Shown here piece after piece: positions 6,173-13,181 of a DNA stretch of 16,539 nt. This DNA comes from an uncultured cyanobacterium (GTDB lineage Bacteria; Cyanobacteriota; Cyanobacteriia; Cyanobacteriales; Geitlerinemataceae). Below the pieces are notes generated by a model. The model was not told the DNA's origin. It was given only the letters and a program-made list of their open reading frames with translations, and did no database searches. The position numbers and the translations under genes are program-made. Where the stretch lies: the NCBI GenBank assembly GCA_937121005.1, contig CAKZKB010000638.1, positions 1-16,539 of the forward strand, read 5' to 3'. Numbering within the stretch: position 1 is the first letter of the stretch; every line of letters begins with the position of its first letter.

Positions 6173-6837
6173 CTCGCAGCGACAGCTAGCAGTCCGGTAA
6201 ATACGCTCGCTCCGTCCTCCGATCCTAACAAGCGATCGGAGGCTCGTTCTGGGTGAGGCATCATCCCTAAAATGTTGCCATTTTCGTTACAAATCCCGGC
6301 AATTTCATTTAGCGAACCGTTGGGATTGTTGCCCGCATAGCGAAACACGACTTGACCGCTATCTTCCAAATGTGCTAAGGTGTCGTCGTCGGCATAGTAG
6401 CGCCCTTCACCATGAGCGATCGGCAGCACGATCGTCTCTTTTTGGTCATAGTTCTGCGTCCATATTGTATCGGTGCGCTCGACGGTTAGAGGAACGCGAT
6501 CGCAGATAAAATGTAAGTCGCGGTTGCGGATCAACGCTCCCGGTAACAAACCCAATTCGGTTAAAATCTGGAAGCCGTTGCAAATTCCTAAAATGGGTTT
6601 ACCCTGGTTAGAATGTTCGAGAACTGAGTTGATAACCGGGGAAAATTGGGCGATCGCGCCGCAACGCAAATAGTCGCCATAACTAAACCCACCCGGAATG
6701 ACAACCACATCGATATCCGATAGATCGGTATCGCCATGCCAAACCATGCGCGTCGGTTGGTTTAAAATGTCGCGAGTCACGTAAGCTACATCGCGATCGC
6801 AGTTGGAACCGGGGAAGACAATAATGCCAAATTTCAT
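6169..6837 (-). CDS. purQ: Phosphoribosylformylglycinamidine synthase, glutaminase subunit PurQ
   Basis: A 222-aa class I glutamine amidotransferase that hydrolyses glutamine and passes ammonia to PurL. The start MKFGIIVFPGSNCDRD is typical. VVVIPGGFSYGDYLRCGAIA (45-64) forms the oxyanion region. ILGICNGFQIL (82-92) holds the nucleophile C86. MMPHPERASD (192-201) carries H195 and E197 of the catalytic triad. Length is normal. No purS precedes it: the upstream sequence holds a repeat element, so purS must be elsewhere or unseen. The TAG stop (6169-6171) overlaps the stop of the convergent exported-protein gene. Confidence 0.97.
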   Translation of the reverse strand: MKFGIIVFPGSNCDRDVAYVTRDILNQPTRMVWHGDTDLSDIDVVVIPGGFSYGDYLRCGAIAQFSPVINSVLEHSNQGKPILGICNGFQILTELGLLPGALIRNRDLHFICDRVPLTVERTDTIWTQNYDQKETIVLPIAHGEGRYYADDDTLAHLEDSGQVVFRYAGNNPNGSLNEIAGICNENGNILGMMPHPERASDRLLGSEDGASVFTGLLAVAAS

Positions 6838-6873
6838 CAGTTTGGGGAATGGGGAATTGGTAATGGGTAAGGA

Positions 6874-6980
6874 TTCAGGTATGCTAGGCTAAACGGGTGT
6901 AGAAACCCGGTTTCTCGCTTATAGCCGGACAAAATCCGAGTTTCTCCCTTTAGAAACCGGGTTTCTCTGTACCACCTGAA
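6874..6980 (-). repeat. 107-bp MITE-like element, copy B (inverted)
   Basis: Bounded by TTCAGGT (6874-6880) and ACCTGAA (6974-6980), an inverted pair; one more base matches on each side (ATTCAGGT/ACCTGAAT). It contains two palindromes, AGAAACC-C-GGTTTCT (6901-6915) and AGAAACC-G-GGTTTCT (6952-6966). Its reverse complement aligns along its whole length with 7448-7553, sharing TTGTC(C/T)GGCTAT between the palindromes. No clear target duplication is seen. It has no coding capacity. Confidence 0.75.
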
Positions 6981-7087
6981 TACTGACGGGAATGGATCGA
7001 TTCGATGTCTGATGGATCTCCATGTAAGGGCGATCGCTCGGGTTTGCACTTAGGGGATTTATGCGAGACCGAATCGAACGCTTACTG

Positions 7088-7093
7088 TATAAT
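7088..7093 (+). promoter_or_regulatory. -10 element ahead of the small membrane protein gene
   Basis: A consensus TATAAT, 29 nt before the ATG at 7123. No -35 match is seen at 17 bp (GAGACC). The spacing would leave a leader of about 20 nt. Confidence 0.45.
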
Positions 7094-7122
7094 ATCTTTA
7101 TAGAGTACCACAATTTAATTTT

Positions 7123-7404
7123 ATGCGATCGCTCGTTTTAGGTTCGTTAACCGTACTTCCAGGCGCGATCGGCGTTGTTATCTTCGGTTACTTCGCTCTC
7201 GTCGATTGGGATGCCTTGCAAAACACCTACGAACGTTTTGAAACCCTAGCTAACAGTGCGTCCGATTTTGATACCCTATTCGTCGCTCACGCGCAGCAAA
7301 ACATCCATCGCATCAACCTATTCGCCGATGGTGTATGGACGTTGCTGAGTGCCATTCTCGCTGCCATTGGCATTCACGGAATTTATACCATTCGCTCTCG
7401 ATAA
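7123..7404 (+). CDS. Small two-helix membrane protein of unknown function
   Basis: A 93-aa protein. Residues ~4-27 (LVLGSLTVLPGAIGVVIFGY) and ~68-90 (ADGVWTLLSAILAAIGIHGI) are hydrophobic enough for two transmembrane helices, joined by a ~40-residue polar loop with DFDTLFVAHAQQNIHRIN. Both helices contain Gly and Ala suited to close packing. No enzyme motif is seen and I do not recognise a named family; it reads like the conserved hypothetical membrane proteins of cyanobacteria. No Shine-Dalgarno is present ahead of the ATG. The gene is flanked by inverted copies of the 107-bp repeat element (6874-6980 and 7448-7553), so gene and repeats together resemble a small composite unit. An extended -10 starts 2 nt after its stop codon. 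Confidence 0.75.
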   Translation: MRSLVLGSLTVLPGAIGVVIFGYFALVDWDALQNTYERFETLANSASDFDTLFVAHAQQNIHRINLFADGVWTLLSAILAAIGIHGIYTIRSR

Positions 7405-7406
7405 GG

Positions 7407-7415
7407 TGCTATAAT
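7407..7415 (+). promoter_or_regulatory. Extended -10 element upstream of repeat copy C and the TldE-like gene
   Basis: TGCTATAAT is a perfect TATAAT with TGn extension, and GAAAC follows. It begins 2 nt after the stop of the membrane protein gene. If active it would transcribe the 107-bp element and the TldE-like gene with a leader of about 230 nt. Confidence 0.4.
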
Positions 7416-7447
7416 GAAACCAACATCCGCTTTGTTTTGTGTAGGGA

Positions 7448-7553
7448 TTCAGGTTACACAAGAAACCCGGTTTTTCAAAAGCAAAACCCGAGTCTTGTCT
7501 GGCTATCGGTGAGAAACCGGGTTTCTACGCCAGTTTATGCTAAAATACCTGAA
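7448..7553 (+). repeat. 107-bp MITE-like element, copy C
   Basis: It runs from TTCAGGT (7448-7454) to ACCTGAA (7547-7553), 106 bp. Inside are an AGAAACCCGG left palindrome (right arm slightly decayed), CGAGTCTTGT (7489-7498), GGCTAT and the palindrome AGAAACC-G-GGTTTCT. It is the inverted counterpart of copy B, and its core matches the partial copy at 2538-2575. TGCTAAAAT (7538-7546) near its right end could be an outward-facing extended -10. Confidence 0.75.
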
Positions 7554-7588
7554 GGCTTACGTTGTTCTCCAACTCGCGCCTCGTAAGT

Positions 7589-7594
7589 TATAAT
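7589..7594 (+). promoter_or_regulatory. -10 element proximal to the TldE-like gene
   Basis: A consensus TATAAT, 55 nt ahead of the ATG at 7650. The nearest TTGTTC (7562-7567) is 21 bp upstream, too far for a normal -35. Confidence 0.4.
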
Positions 7595-7649
7595 AACGCA
7601 AGATCCGTTAGGTGACAAACTCCCTGTTCATTGCTCCTCGCTCATTGAA

Positions 7650-8993
7650 ATGACAACCATCGACGAACTCGCCAACCGCACTGAAACCGTCGCCAAACGA
7701 CTGGGTATCCGCAAATTTGATGTTTGCGGTTCTACTTCCGATAGTACCAGCGTTCAGGTCGATCGCGGCGAACCCAAACAAGTCAAAGCCTCCACGCGAC
7801 AAGCCGTTACCGTGCGCGTTTGGAACGATGCTAACGCCGTCGGCATTACTTCCACCACCGACACCGACGAAAACGGCATCGAATTGGCACTACAAACGGC
7901 TCGAGAAGCCAGCGAGTTTGGCGTTAAAGAACACGCACCCGATTTTAGTCCAGAAGCCACCGTTCCAATTCAAGATGACGAAGGCGATCGCACTGCCGAA
8001 AACACGCCTGCCGATACGTTAATTCAAGCCTTGCTCGATGCCGAAAAGCAACTGCTCGACGCGCATACTGATATCGAAAGCGTCCCGTACAATGGCTTGA
8101 GCCAAAAGACGATCGCCCGTTTCTATCTTAACAGTGAGGGATCGCGCCGTCAAGAAGCGCTCTCCTATTCCACCCTTTATCTCTACAGCAAAACCGCCGA
8201 GAATGGCAAAAAACCGCGCAGCGCTGGAGCCATTCGCCTCGATCGCGCCTTCGATAACCTCGACATTTCCGGGTGCGTCAAAGAAGCCGCCGAGAAAACC
8301 ATTTCCCATCTCAATTACCAGAAAATTAAATCTGGTCGCTATCGGGTTGTTTTTTCTGCCGATGCCTTTTTGAGCCTGTTAGGTGCGTTTTCCAATCTCT
8401 TTAACGCTCAAAGCATTCTCGACAAGCAAAGTCTCTCGACCCTCGATTCTTTGGGAGAAGAAATTGCCTCGCCGTTGCTGTCAGTTTGCGATGATGCTCG
8501 CCACCGCGATCGCGTCGCCGCGCACTATTTTGATGGCGAAGGTACGCCAACTCGCCGCGTTTCCTTAATTGAGTCTGGGGTGCTAACCGGATTTTTGCAC
8601 AGTGCGGGAACGGCAAAGCGCACCAATTCTCAGCCGACGGGTCATGCCAATATGGGAGCGAAAGTGACGGTTTCTCCCGATTTCTTCCACGTTTTCCCCG
8701 GCAAAAATAGCGATCGCGACTACAGCTTGGAGACAGAAGAGAATGTCGTCTTTATCGATGAGTTAAGCGCTCTCCACGCTGGCGTTAACGCCTTAGAAGG
8801 GTCGTTTTCTCTACCCTTAGACGGCTGGTTGGTGAATAAAGGCGATCGCGTCAGCATCGATTCGGCCACGGTTGCAGGGGATTTTCGCGACCTGTTAAAA
8901 GCGATCGTCTATGTCGGGAAAGAACCGGAGGTGTTACCCAATGGCATTTGTCCGCAAATCTGGGTAGACGGACTTTCAATTACTGGGGAATAG
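7650..8993 (+). CDS. pmbA: TldD/PmbA family protein, TldE (PmbA)-like
   Basis: A 447-aa soluble protein. In E. coli, TldD and TldE (PmbA) form a heterodimeric protease that trims peptides such as microcin B17 precursor and the CcdA antitoxin; TldD carries the zinc site. Here the first half (residues ~1-200) has the substrate-groove domain, with VRVWNDANAVGITSTTDTDE. The second half has SGRYRVVFSADAFLSLLGAF, HYFDGEGTPTRRVSLIESGV and FLHSAGTAKRTNSQPTGHAN, typical of the family. No HExxxH motif is present, so it is the TldE-type, metal-free partner. No tldD is in the window. The ATG at 7650 follows a short TTCATTG/CTCATTG stretch with no Shine-Dalgarno. Substrate in cyanobacteria is not known. 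Confidence 0.9.
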   Translation: MTTIDELANRTETVAKRLGIRKFDVCGSTSDSTSVQVDRGEPKQVKASTRQAVTVRVWNDANAVGITSTTDTDENGIELALQTAREASEFGVKEHAPDFSPEATVPIQDDEGDRTAENTPADTLIQALLDAEKQLLDAHTDIESVPYNGLSQKTIARFYLNSEGSRRQEALSYSTLYLYSKTAENGKKPRSAGAIRLDRAFDNLDISGCVKEAAEKTISHLNYQKIKSGRYRVVFSADAFLSLLGAFSNLFNAQSILDKQSLSTLDSLGEEIASPLLSVCDDARHRDRVAAHYFDGEGTPTRRVSLIESGVLTGFLHSAGTAKRTNSQPTGHANMGAKVTVSPDFFHVFPGKNSDRDYSLETEENVVFIDELSALHAGVNALEGSFSLPLDGWLVNKGDRVSIDSATVAGDFRDLLKAIVYVGKEPEVLPNGICPQIWVDGLSITGE

Positions 8994-9000
8994 GGGAGAG

Positions 9001-9060
9001 AGTTCAGAGTTCAGAGTTCAGAAGGGGGAATCCGTCATTCTGAATTTTGAATTTTGAATT
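9001..9060 (+). repeat. Two heptamer tandem repeats (AGTTCAG x3 and TGAATTT x3)
   Basis: AGTTCAG occurs three times exactly at 9001, 9008 and 9015. TGAATTT occurs at 9041 and 9048, with a third unit cut short by one base at 9055-9060. They begin 7 nt after the stop of the TldE-like gene, in the gap before the minus-strand cluster. Confidence 0.8.
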
Positions 9061-9072
9061 GGAGCAAAGCGA

Positions 9073-9270
9073 CTAACGGTTGTCCGATCGTCCCACCGTA
9101 TCGTAAAATGAGAATTCACTCAGTGGCGGATGGGGAATTTCAGCCGTCACTAGCGGACTATTGGCGTTTCCTTGCTGTTGGCGAGTCTCCCAGTAAGCCA
9201 GCAACCGCTTGCGAACTTCATGACTGCAAAGCCAGGGATTCATGGGGTTGAGGATGACGGTGGTACTCAT
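9073..9270 (-). CDS. Small hypothetical protein downstream of the Uma2 gene
   Basis: A 65-aa candidate starting MSTTVILNPMNPWL, then SHEVRKRLLAYWETRQQQ (amphipathic helix), TAEIPHPPLSEFSFYD and a charged end. The composition is protein-like, and the PW, YW and EIPHPPL patterns do not look like noise. The same frame is open up to an ATG at 9393 that overlaps the Uma2 stop (TAATG), which would give 106 aa, but the added residues are Arg/Ser/Pro-rich and partly HIP1-coded. The 9270 start is therefore preferred; 9306 is another option. There is no Shine-Dalgarno. It is on the same strand as the ATPase/TOPRIM/Uma2 genes. Function unknown; it may not be a real gene. Confidence 0.45.
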   Translation of the reverse strand: MSTTVILNPMNPWLCSHEVRKRLLAYWETRQQQGNANSPLVTAEIPHPPLSEFSFYDTVGRSDNR

Positions 9271-9392
9271 GGCAATGACGTAGATGCTTTTCGATCGCAC
9301 TTTCATCGTACTGGCGATGGAGTCGATCGGGTGCAATGGCGATCGGTCTCGAAGGTAATCTACCTCTCTGGGGGGATGCGATCGCGATCGCA

Positions 9393-10052
9393 TTAAGTCT
9401 GGCGATCGTGCAAAATGTCTCGAATTCTCTCTCGAAATTGACGAATTGTGCGTCGCTGACCGATCGCCTTGCTATTGGCGATAAAGTTGGGAATGTCGGC
9501 AACGGGAAGAAAGGGAAATGCAATACTTTTGGGTACGCGAAGATAGCGATCGTCTGCCAAAGCGTAGACTTCTAGGGTGTTGCGAGAGTACCGCCAGATT
9601 TCGGGAACGCCTAACGCTGCATAGATGGAATGTTTGTCAAGCGAGGAGTGGGTGTAGTCGGATTCGAGGACCAAATCGGGAGGCGGATCGTTGGGTAAGT
9701 CGATGGATTTTCCTCGGACGATCGCCTCGTTTTGAATGTAGAAACACGCATCGGGTTCGACGGCACGAGTTAAGTCTTCTCGTTCCAGTCTCAGCGATCC
9801 GAGTTTGCGAAGTTCGATATCGAGTTCGTCTACGATCGCGGCGATAAAATCTCCCAAAAGTTCTTTGGGTTCTTCGTGTTCTGCAAGTGGCATTCGGATC
9901 TCTAAGACTCCGCGATCGTAGGCAATTCTCCAAGAACGGCGATCGCCGACATCAGACATTAAGGCTTTGTAGGTTTGCCAGCGAATTCCCGCCATCAGGA
10001 AACTGGTAGGTGTCAACTGTTGGCGATCGTCGGATAGTAGCGTTGAAGTCAT
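9393..10052 (-). CDS. Uma2 family endonuclease-like protein (DUF820)
   Basis: A 219-aa protein of the PD-(D/E)xK nuclease superfamily, greatly expanded in cyanobacteria; targets of most members are unknown. The order is typical: an N-terminal MAGIRWQTYKALM helix, YDRGVLEIRMPLAEHE (45-60) and VEPDACFYIQNE (98-109) with D101. Then comes PPDLVLESDYTHSSLDKHSI (124-143) with D126, E130 and K140 as probable active-site residues, and YAALGVPEIWRYSRNTLEVY. All expected acidic residues appear present, so it is probably active. It starts 27 nt after the TOPRIM-like gene on the same strand and may be cotranscribed with it. Uma2 genes are often solitary, so membership in the module is uncertain. Confidence 0.9.
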   Translation of the reverse strand: MTSTLLSDDRQQLTPTSFLMAGIRWQTYKALMSDVGDRRSWRIAYDRGVLEIRMPLAEHEEPKELLGDFIAAIVDELDIELRKLGSLRLEREDLTRAVEPDACFYIQNEAIVRGKSIDLPNDPPPDLVLESDYTHSSLDKHSIYAALGVPEIWRYSRNTLEVYALADDRYLRVPKSIAFPFLPVADIPNFIANSKAIGQRRTIRQFRERIRDILHDRQT

Positions 10053-10079
10053 TAACTCAAGGTTCGGAAGTTACAACTG

Positions 10080-11027
10080 CTAAGCAGTAAATTCTCGTTC
10101 GTATAGCATTCCTAACAAAAATGGGATATGATGGCGATTGTCTTTACCGCAGTTTGAGTACCACTCTGCGATCCTTAACATTGCGTCATCTCTAAATACG
10201 GTGTCTGTTAAAGAGTAATCGTCAGGAGGCTCAACCTGATTCCAATAATTTTTAGCTTTCTGAATTGTCAGCAAGGCTCGAATTAGCTCTAGCTTCTCCG
10301 GTCTAGATGCTGTCTGAAAGCAAGTTTTCCAGGAATCTCGCAGGGTTTCGCACTTTGTTGAGTCCAGTGTAGCACAATGGCGAACGCGATCGCAAGCTCT
10401 CGTCCAATTGTCGCATAAGTCTGTATCGGTGGCGATCGCTTCAGCCATATCCATATAAACGCGATCGAGGTTCAAAGGCTTATCTTTATACATGGGAGGG
10501 TTGAGAAGATTATCGAATACGTCTTGCAGTTCGGGAATCAGAAAATAGGCTTCTTTGTGAATTAAACCCGTCACCCAAATTCGATGCTTGTCTGCATTCT
10601 TAGCATTAACTCTCGACTGGTTGTAAAGATCGGAGAAAATCTCCTCGGTATCGGAAAAGTCATAATCTGCTATCTCCTGAACTTGCAAGTCTAAATCGAC
10701 GATCGCGTATAGCTTCTCAGGAGTCAAATAAGAATGTACTGGGTCTTCTTCGTGCAATTCTAGTAGCCTAAAATAAGTCGCGATCGTCGTGGTACGACCA
10801 CCACAGTTAAAGAATTTGGGACGATACGCTCTCCATTTTCTCGGTAAGCAGGCACGATAAAAGTTAGCATCTGGCATCTGCTCCATTTTGCCATACAAGT
10901 GAGGTAAAAGTCTACCTTCTGCTTTCTCAATGCTTCCTTCGCAAAGAATAATAATTCGGTTTTTGATGAGACGACAACTTAGAATTGCTCTACAGTGTTC
11001 GTCTAGTTCATCTAGAGTCAAACTCAT
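10080..11027 (-). CDS. TOPRIM-like protein paired with an ABC-type ATPase
   Basis: A 315-aa protein with no name I can give with certainty. The first 170 residues have a TOPRIM-like order: NRIIILCEGSIEKAEGRLL (23-41) with E30-G31, FFNCGGRTTTIATYF (72-86), LYAIVDLDLQ (106-115) with D111-x-D113, and TGLIHKEAYFLIPEL (153-167) with H157 and E159. A Glu, a DxD and a late acidic helix are the metal-binding set of TOPRIM nucleases and of DUF4435-type effectors. The last 150 residues are helical and Cys-rich, without a known motif. AGGA (11034-11037) lies 6 nt before the ATG and overlaps the stop codon of the ATPase gene, so translation is probably coupled. The likely role is nuclease effector of a two-gene defence module. 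TOPRIM assignment is by eye. Confidence 0.65.
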   Translation of the reverse strand: MSLTLDELDEHCRAILSCRLIKNRIIILCEGSIEKAEGRLLPHLYGKMEQMPDANFYRACLPRKWRAYRPKFFNCGGRTTTIATYFRLLELHEEDPVHSYLTPEKLYAIVDLDLQVQEIADYDFSDTEEIFSDLYNQSRVNAKNADKHRIWVTGLIHKEAYFLIPELQDVFDNLLNPPMYKDKPLNLDRVYMDMAEAIATDTDLCDNWTRACDRVRHCATLDSTKCETLRDSWKTCFQTASRPEKLELIRALLTIQKAKNYWNQVEPPDDYSLTDTVFRDDAMLRIAEWYSNCGKDNRHHIPFLLGMLYEREFTA

Positions 11028-11035
11028 CTTGAATC

Positions 11036-12502
11036 CTAATTTTCTCGTTTGACAAGTTTCGGTTCAATTTCCTTGACATGAGGGGGACTTAATGCTTGGC
11101 ACAACTCATAAGAATGAGTGGCAAGAATATATTGACTTGTTGGCGACCAGCTTTCTAAATCCCTGACAATAGTATACTGCCAGTCAGGATTTAAAGCAAT
11201 CTCAATTTCGTCCATAAGGACGATCGCATCTTCGATATTATGATACCGGATCCACATATAGATACTTAAGAGTTTCAATTCACCATGGCTCAGATCCTCT
11301 GGATACAGTTCCTTACTGCTTCCATTTTCCTCGATCTGAAAACCAACATTTGAAAAATCTTTGTCTAATGTCAGTTTTTTATTAAACAAAAACAAATTCA
11401 ACTCCTTTAAGGTGTTTTTGTAGGTGTTGCCATATTCACCTGTTTCATGCAATTCAGCAAAGTCGCGATCGCGAGCTTCCTTTAACATATTTGTTAAAAG
11501 ATCGACTGCGAAAAAGTCGTATGGGAAAAAGTTCGGGAGTTTTGCTTTTGCGCGATCGACTCGAGCAAAGTAGCTGTTTTCACTGCTACCGTTTTTATGG
11601 CGTGGATCCACAAACAACAATTTTCTAGAATCTCGATTGAGAAACAGGAAAACTTGAGTAGTCGGAGCACCCAAAAATATCTTCTGCGAAACTTTTTCCA
11701 GAAACTCATTTGCTTTATTTATCTCTAAACCACTCACATGACAAAGTAAAATGCCAGAAGGAGTTTGGTTCGATTTCGTCAGATATTTACATACATAAAT
11801 TAGACTTTTTGAACTCAAAGATTTTGTTATTTTTTCTGTAGAATGAAATTTTTCTTTACATTCTTCAACTAAACTTTTGCGTTCTTTGTCTAAAAGATCG
11901 ATTTTTTCCCGAACATACATTACGGCATCCTTGCAAGAATCCATACGACTAATTTTATCGGCTTCTTCATAGGAAAGCGGTAATTGTCTTTTGGATCCCA
12001 GAACCTTGTATACCAGTTCATCTCCAAGTTTTGTTAAGTATTTTTGCTCATCATCCTCATTTTGCGATTTTCTTGAAATCTCCCCAATCTTTAGAGTGAG
12101 ATCGTTTAAAAACTGAACTTGAGCTTTAAGGCTTTCTATTTTTTCTTCAATTTCTTGAACATCTTCTATTATAGAAAGTTTTGATTCAGATTCATGGCCA
12201 TCTTTACAAGCAAGAAATTCTAGAATAACATTATTAGTGCCATCCCAGAGATCTATGATTGCAAGGGGTCGATCGTCATTATTGTCAACTTCAAACCCAT
12301 AAAGCATATTCCGCAAAAACTCTCGTCGATCGCGGTGCACCGAACAGTGCAGCAACACAAAAATAAGCTGCAATAAGGTACTTTTCCCGCCACCATTCAA
12401 ACTACCGACGGGAAAAATGCTCGGAGTCAGTTCTGGCTCGAAGGTGATGTCAACATCCTTGAGTACCCGGAAGTCGGGTACTCGGACTCGCTTGAGGAAC
12501 AT
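11036..12502 (-). CDS. AAA/ABC-type ATPase of the OLD/PARIS-like class (AAA_21/AAA_15)
   Basis: A 488-aa SMC/Rad50-like ATPase. Walker A is GSLNGGGKST (33-42), the ABC signature LSHGE (404-408), Walker B AIVLMDE (426-432) with D431/E432, and the switch His is in ILATHS (H463). Between the two halves lies a ~360-residue insert with charged heptad-like segments (about 112-160 and 195-225) that may form a coiled coil. Such ATPases act as sensors or regulators in anti-phage systems and pair with a nuclease; here the next gene, 8 nt downstream, is TOPRIM-like. Base composition is unlike the neighbours: 11821-11880 has 13 G/C in 60 bases, and HIP1 sites are scarce. Both suggest recent transfer. TGATATCCT on the minus strand (12533-12541) may be its extended -10. 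Confidence 0.85.
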   Translation of the reverse strand: MFLKRVRVPDFRVLKDVDITFEPELTPSIFPVGSLNGGGKSTLLQLIFVLLHCSVHRDRREFLRNMLYGFEVDNNDDRPLAIIDLWDGTNNVILEFLACKDGHESESKLSIIEDVQEIEEKIESLKAQVQFLNDLTLKIGEISRKSQNEDDEQKYLTKLGDELVYKVLGSKRQLPLSYEEADKISRMDSCKDAVMYVREKIDLLDKERKSLVEECKEKFHSTEKITKSLSSKSLIYVCKYLTKSNQTPSGILLCHVSGLEINKANEFLEKVSQKIFLGAPTTQVFLFLNRDSRKLLFVDPRHKNGSSENSYFARVDRAKAKLPNFFPYDFFAVDLLTNMLKEARDRDFAELHETGEYGNTYKNTLKELNLFLFNKKLTLDKDFSNVGFQIEENGSSKELYPEDLSHGELKLLSIYMWIRYHNIEDAIVLMDEIEIALNPDWQYTIVRDLESWSPTSQYILATHSYELCQALSPPHVKEIEPKLVKREN

Positions 12503-12671
12503 TGGCAGCCACCGTAACGCGACGATAGTCTTAGGATATCACAGTTGGGCGCAAATGCGATCGCACTGTCTAGGCGAATTCATGCTGCTGGCAAATCGGG
12601 ATCTTACTGAAGAAAAAACGGCGATCGCGAGGTCACGATGGGCTTTCAGCCCTAAAGCTCGACAGATTGGG

Positions 12672-12680
12672 TGCTAGAAT
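12672..12680 (+). promoter_or_regulatory. Extended -10 element ahead of crcB
   Basis: TGCTAGAAT (TGn plus TAGAAT at 12675-12680) is on the crcB strand, 84 nt ahead of the preferred start. The sequence around it resembles that at 7407. It predicts a leader of about 78 nt. Confidence 0.45.
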
Positions 12681-12764
12681 GAAACAGCCCTGTCACCCTA
12701 CCTAAAAGGGATGGGGTCTCCAGTCGCGAATATTTCGATGAGTTAGTCATTTGTGGTTGCAACT

Positions 12765-13163
12765 ATGCTCGATCGTCTCTCGGTTCGCATTCCCATTGCT
12801 ATTAGTTTAGGCGCGATCGCCGGATCCCTGACGCGCTATTATCTTACCCTACTTTTGGCGAAACAATTCGGGACAGATTTTCCTTACGGCACATTTTGCA
12901 TTAACATTACCGGGAGTTTCGCCATGGGGGTAATAGCGACGATCGCCACCGAACGAATTTTTAATCTCTCCCCAGACGTACAACTGTTAGTCGCGACGGG
13001 ATTCTTAGGATCGTATACCACATTTTCCACTTACGAACTCGATACCTTTGGGTTGTTGCGAAACAATCGCATTTTGACGGCGGCGTTGTACTGGATCGGT
13101 AGCACCAGTTTGGGATTCTTGGGGTTGTGGAGTGGCGTGTGGGTGGCGCGGTTATGGAAATAG
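12765..13163 (+). CDS. crcB: Fluoride ion channel CrcB/Fluc
   Basis: A 132-aa inner-membrane fluoride exporter that works as a dual-topology dimer and protects the cell from fluoride. The four hydrophobic segments are about 9-32, 42-63, 72-96 and 105-129. Family marks are GAIAGSLTRYY (16-26) with R24, FPYGTFCINITGSFAMG (39-55) with the conserved N47, and GFLGSYTTFSTYELD (79-93), the central break and Phe-box region. Length is normal. ATG 12765 is chosen over GTG 12753 because the extra MVAT is not typical and ATG is commoner; no clear Shine-Dalgarno decides it. A candidate extended -10 lies upstream. The gene is convergent with the following kinase, with an 18-bp gap. Confidence 0.95.
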   Translation: MLDRLSVRIPIAISLGAIAGSLTRYYLTLLLAKQFGTDFPYGTFCINITGSFAMGVIATIATERIFNLSPDVQLLVATGFLGSYTTFSTYELDTFGLLRNNRILTAALYWIGSTSLGFLGLWSGVWVARLWK

Positions 13164-13181
13164 GAGAAGAACGCGAAGCCT

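Noticed and set aside
9271..9393. Extension of the small ORF to an ATG overlapping the Uma2 stop (TAATG)
   Set aside because: The overlap suggests coupling, but the added 41 residues are Arg/Ser/Pro-rich and begin in a HIP1 site; the shorter start looks more protein-like.
9218..9523. Minus-strand 101-aa frame rich in Arg and Pro
   Set aside because: It overlaps the end of the Uma2 gene in another frame and reads through HIP1 sites, with no plausible domain.
12417..12677. Plus-strand 86-aa frame overlapping the ATPase gene start
   Set aside because: It is antisense to the conserved Walker A region and has no recognisable motif.
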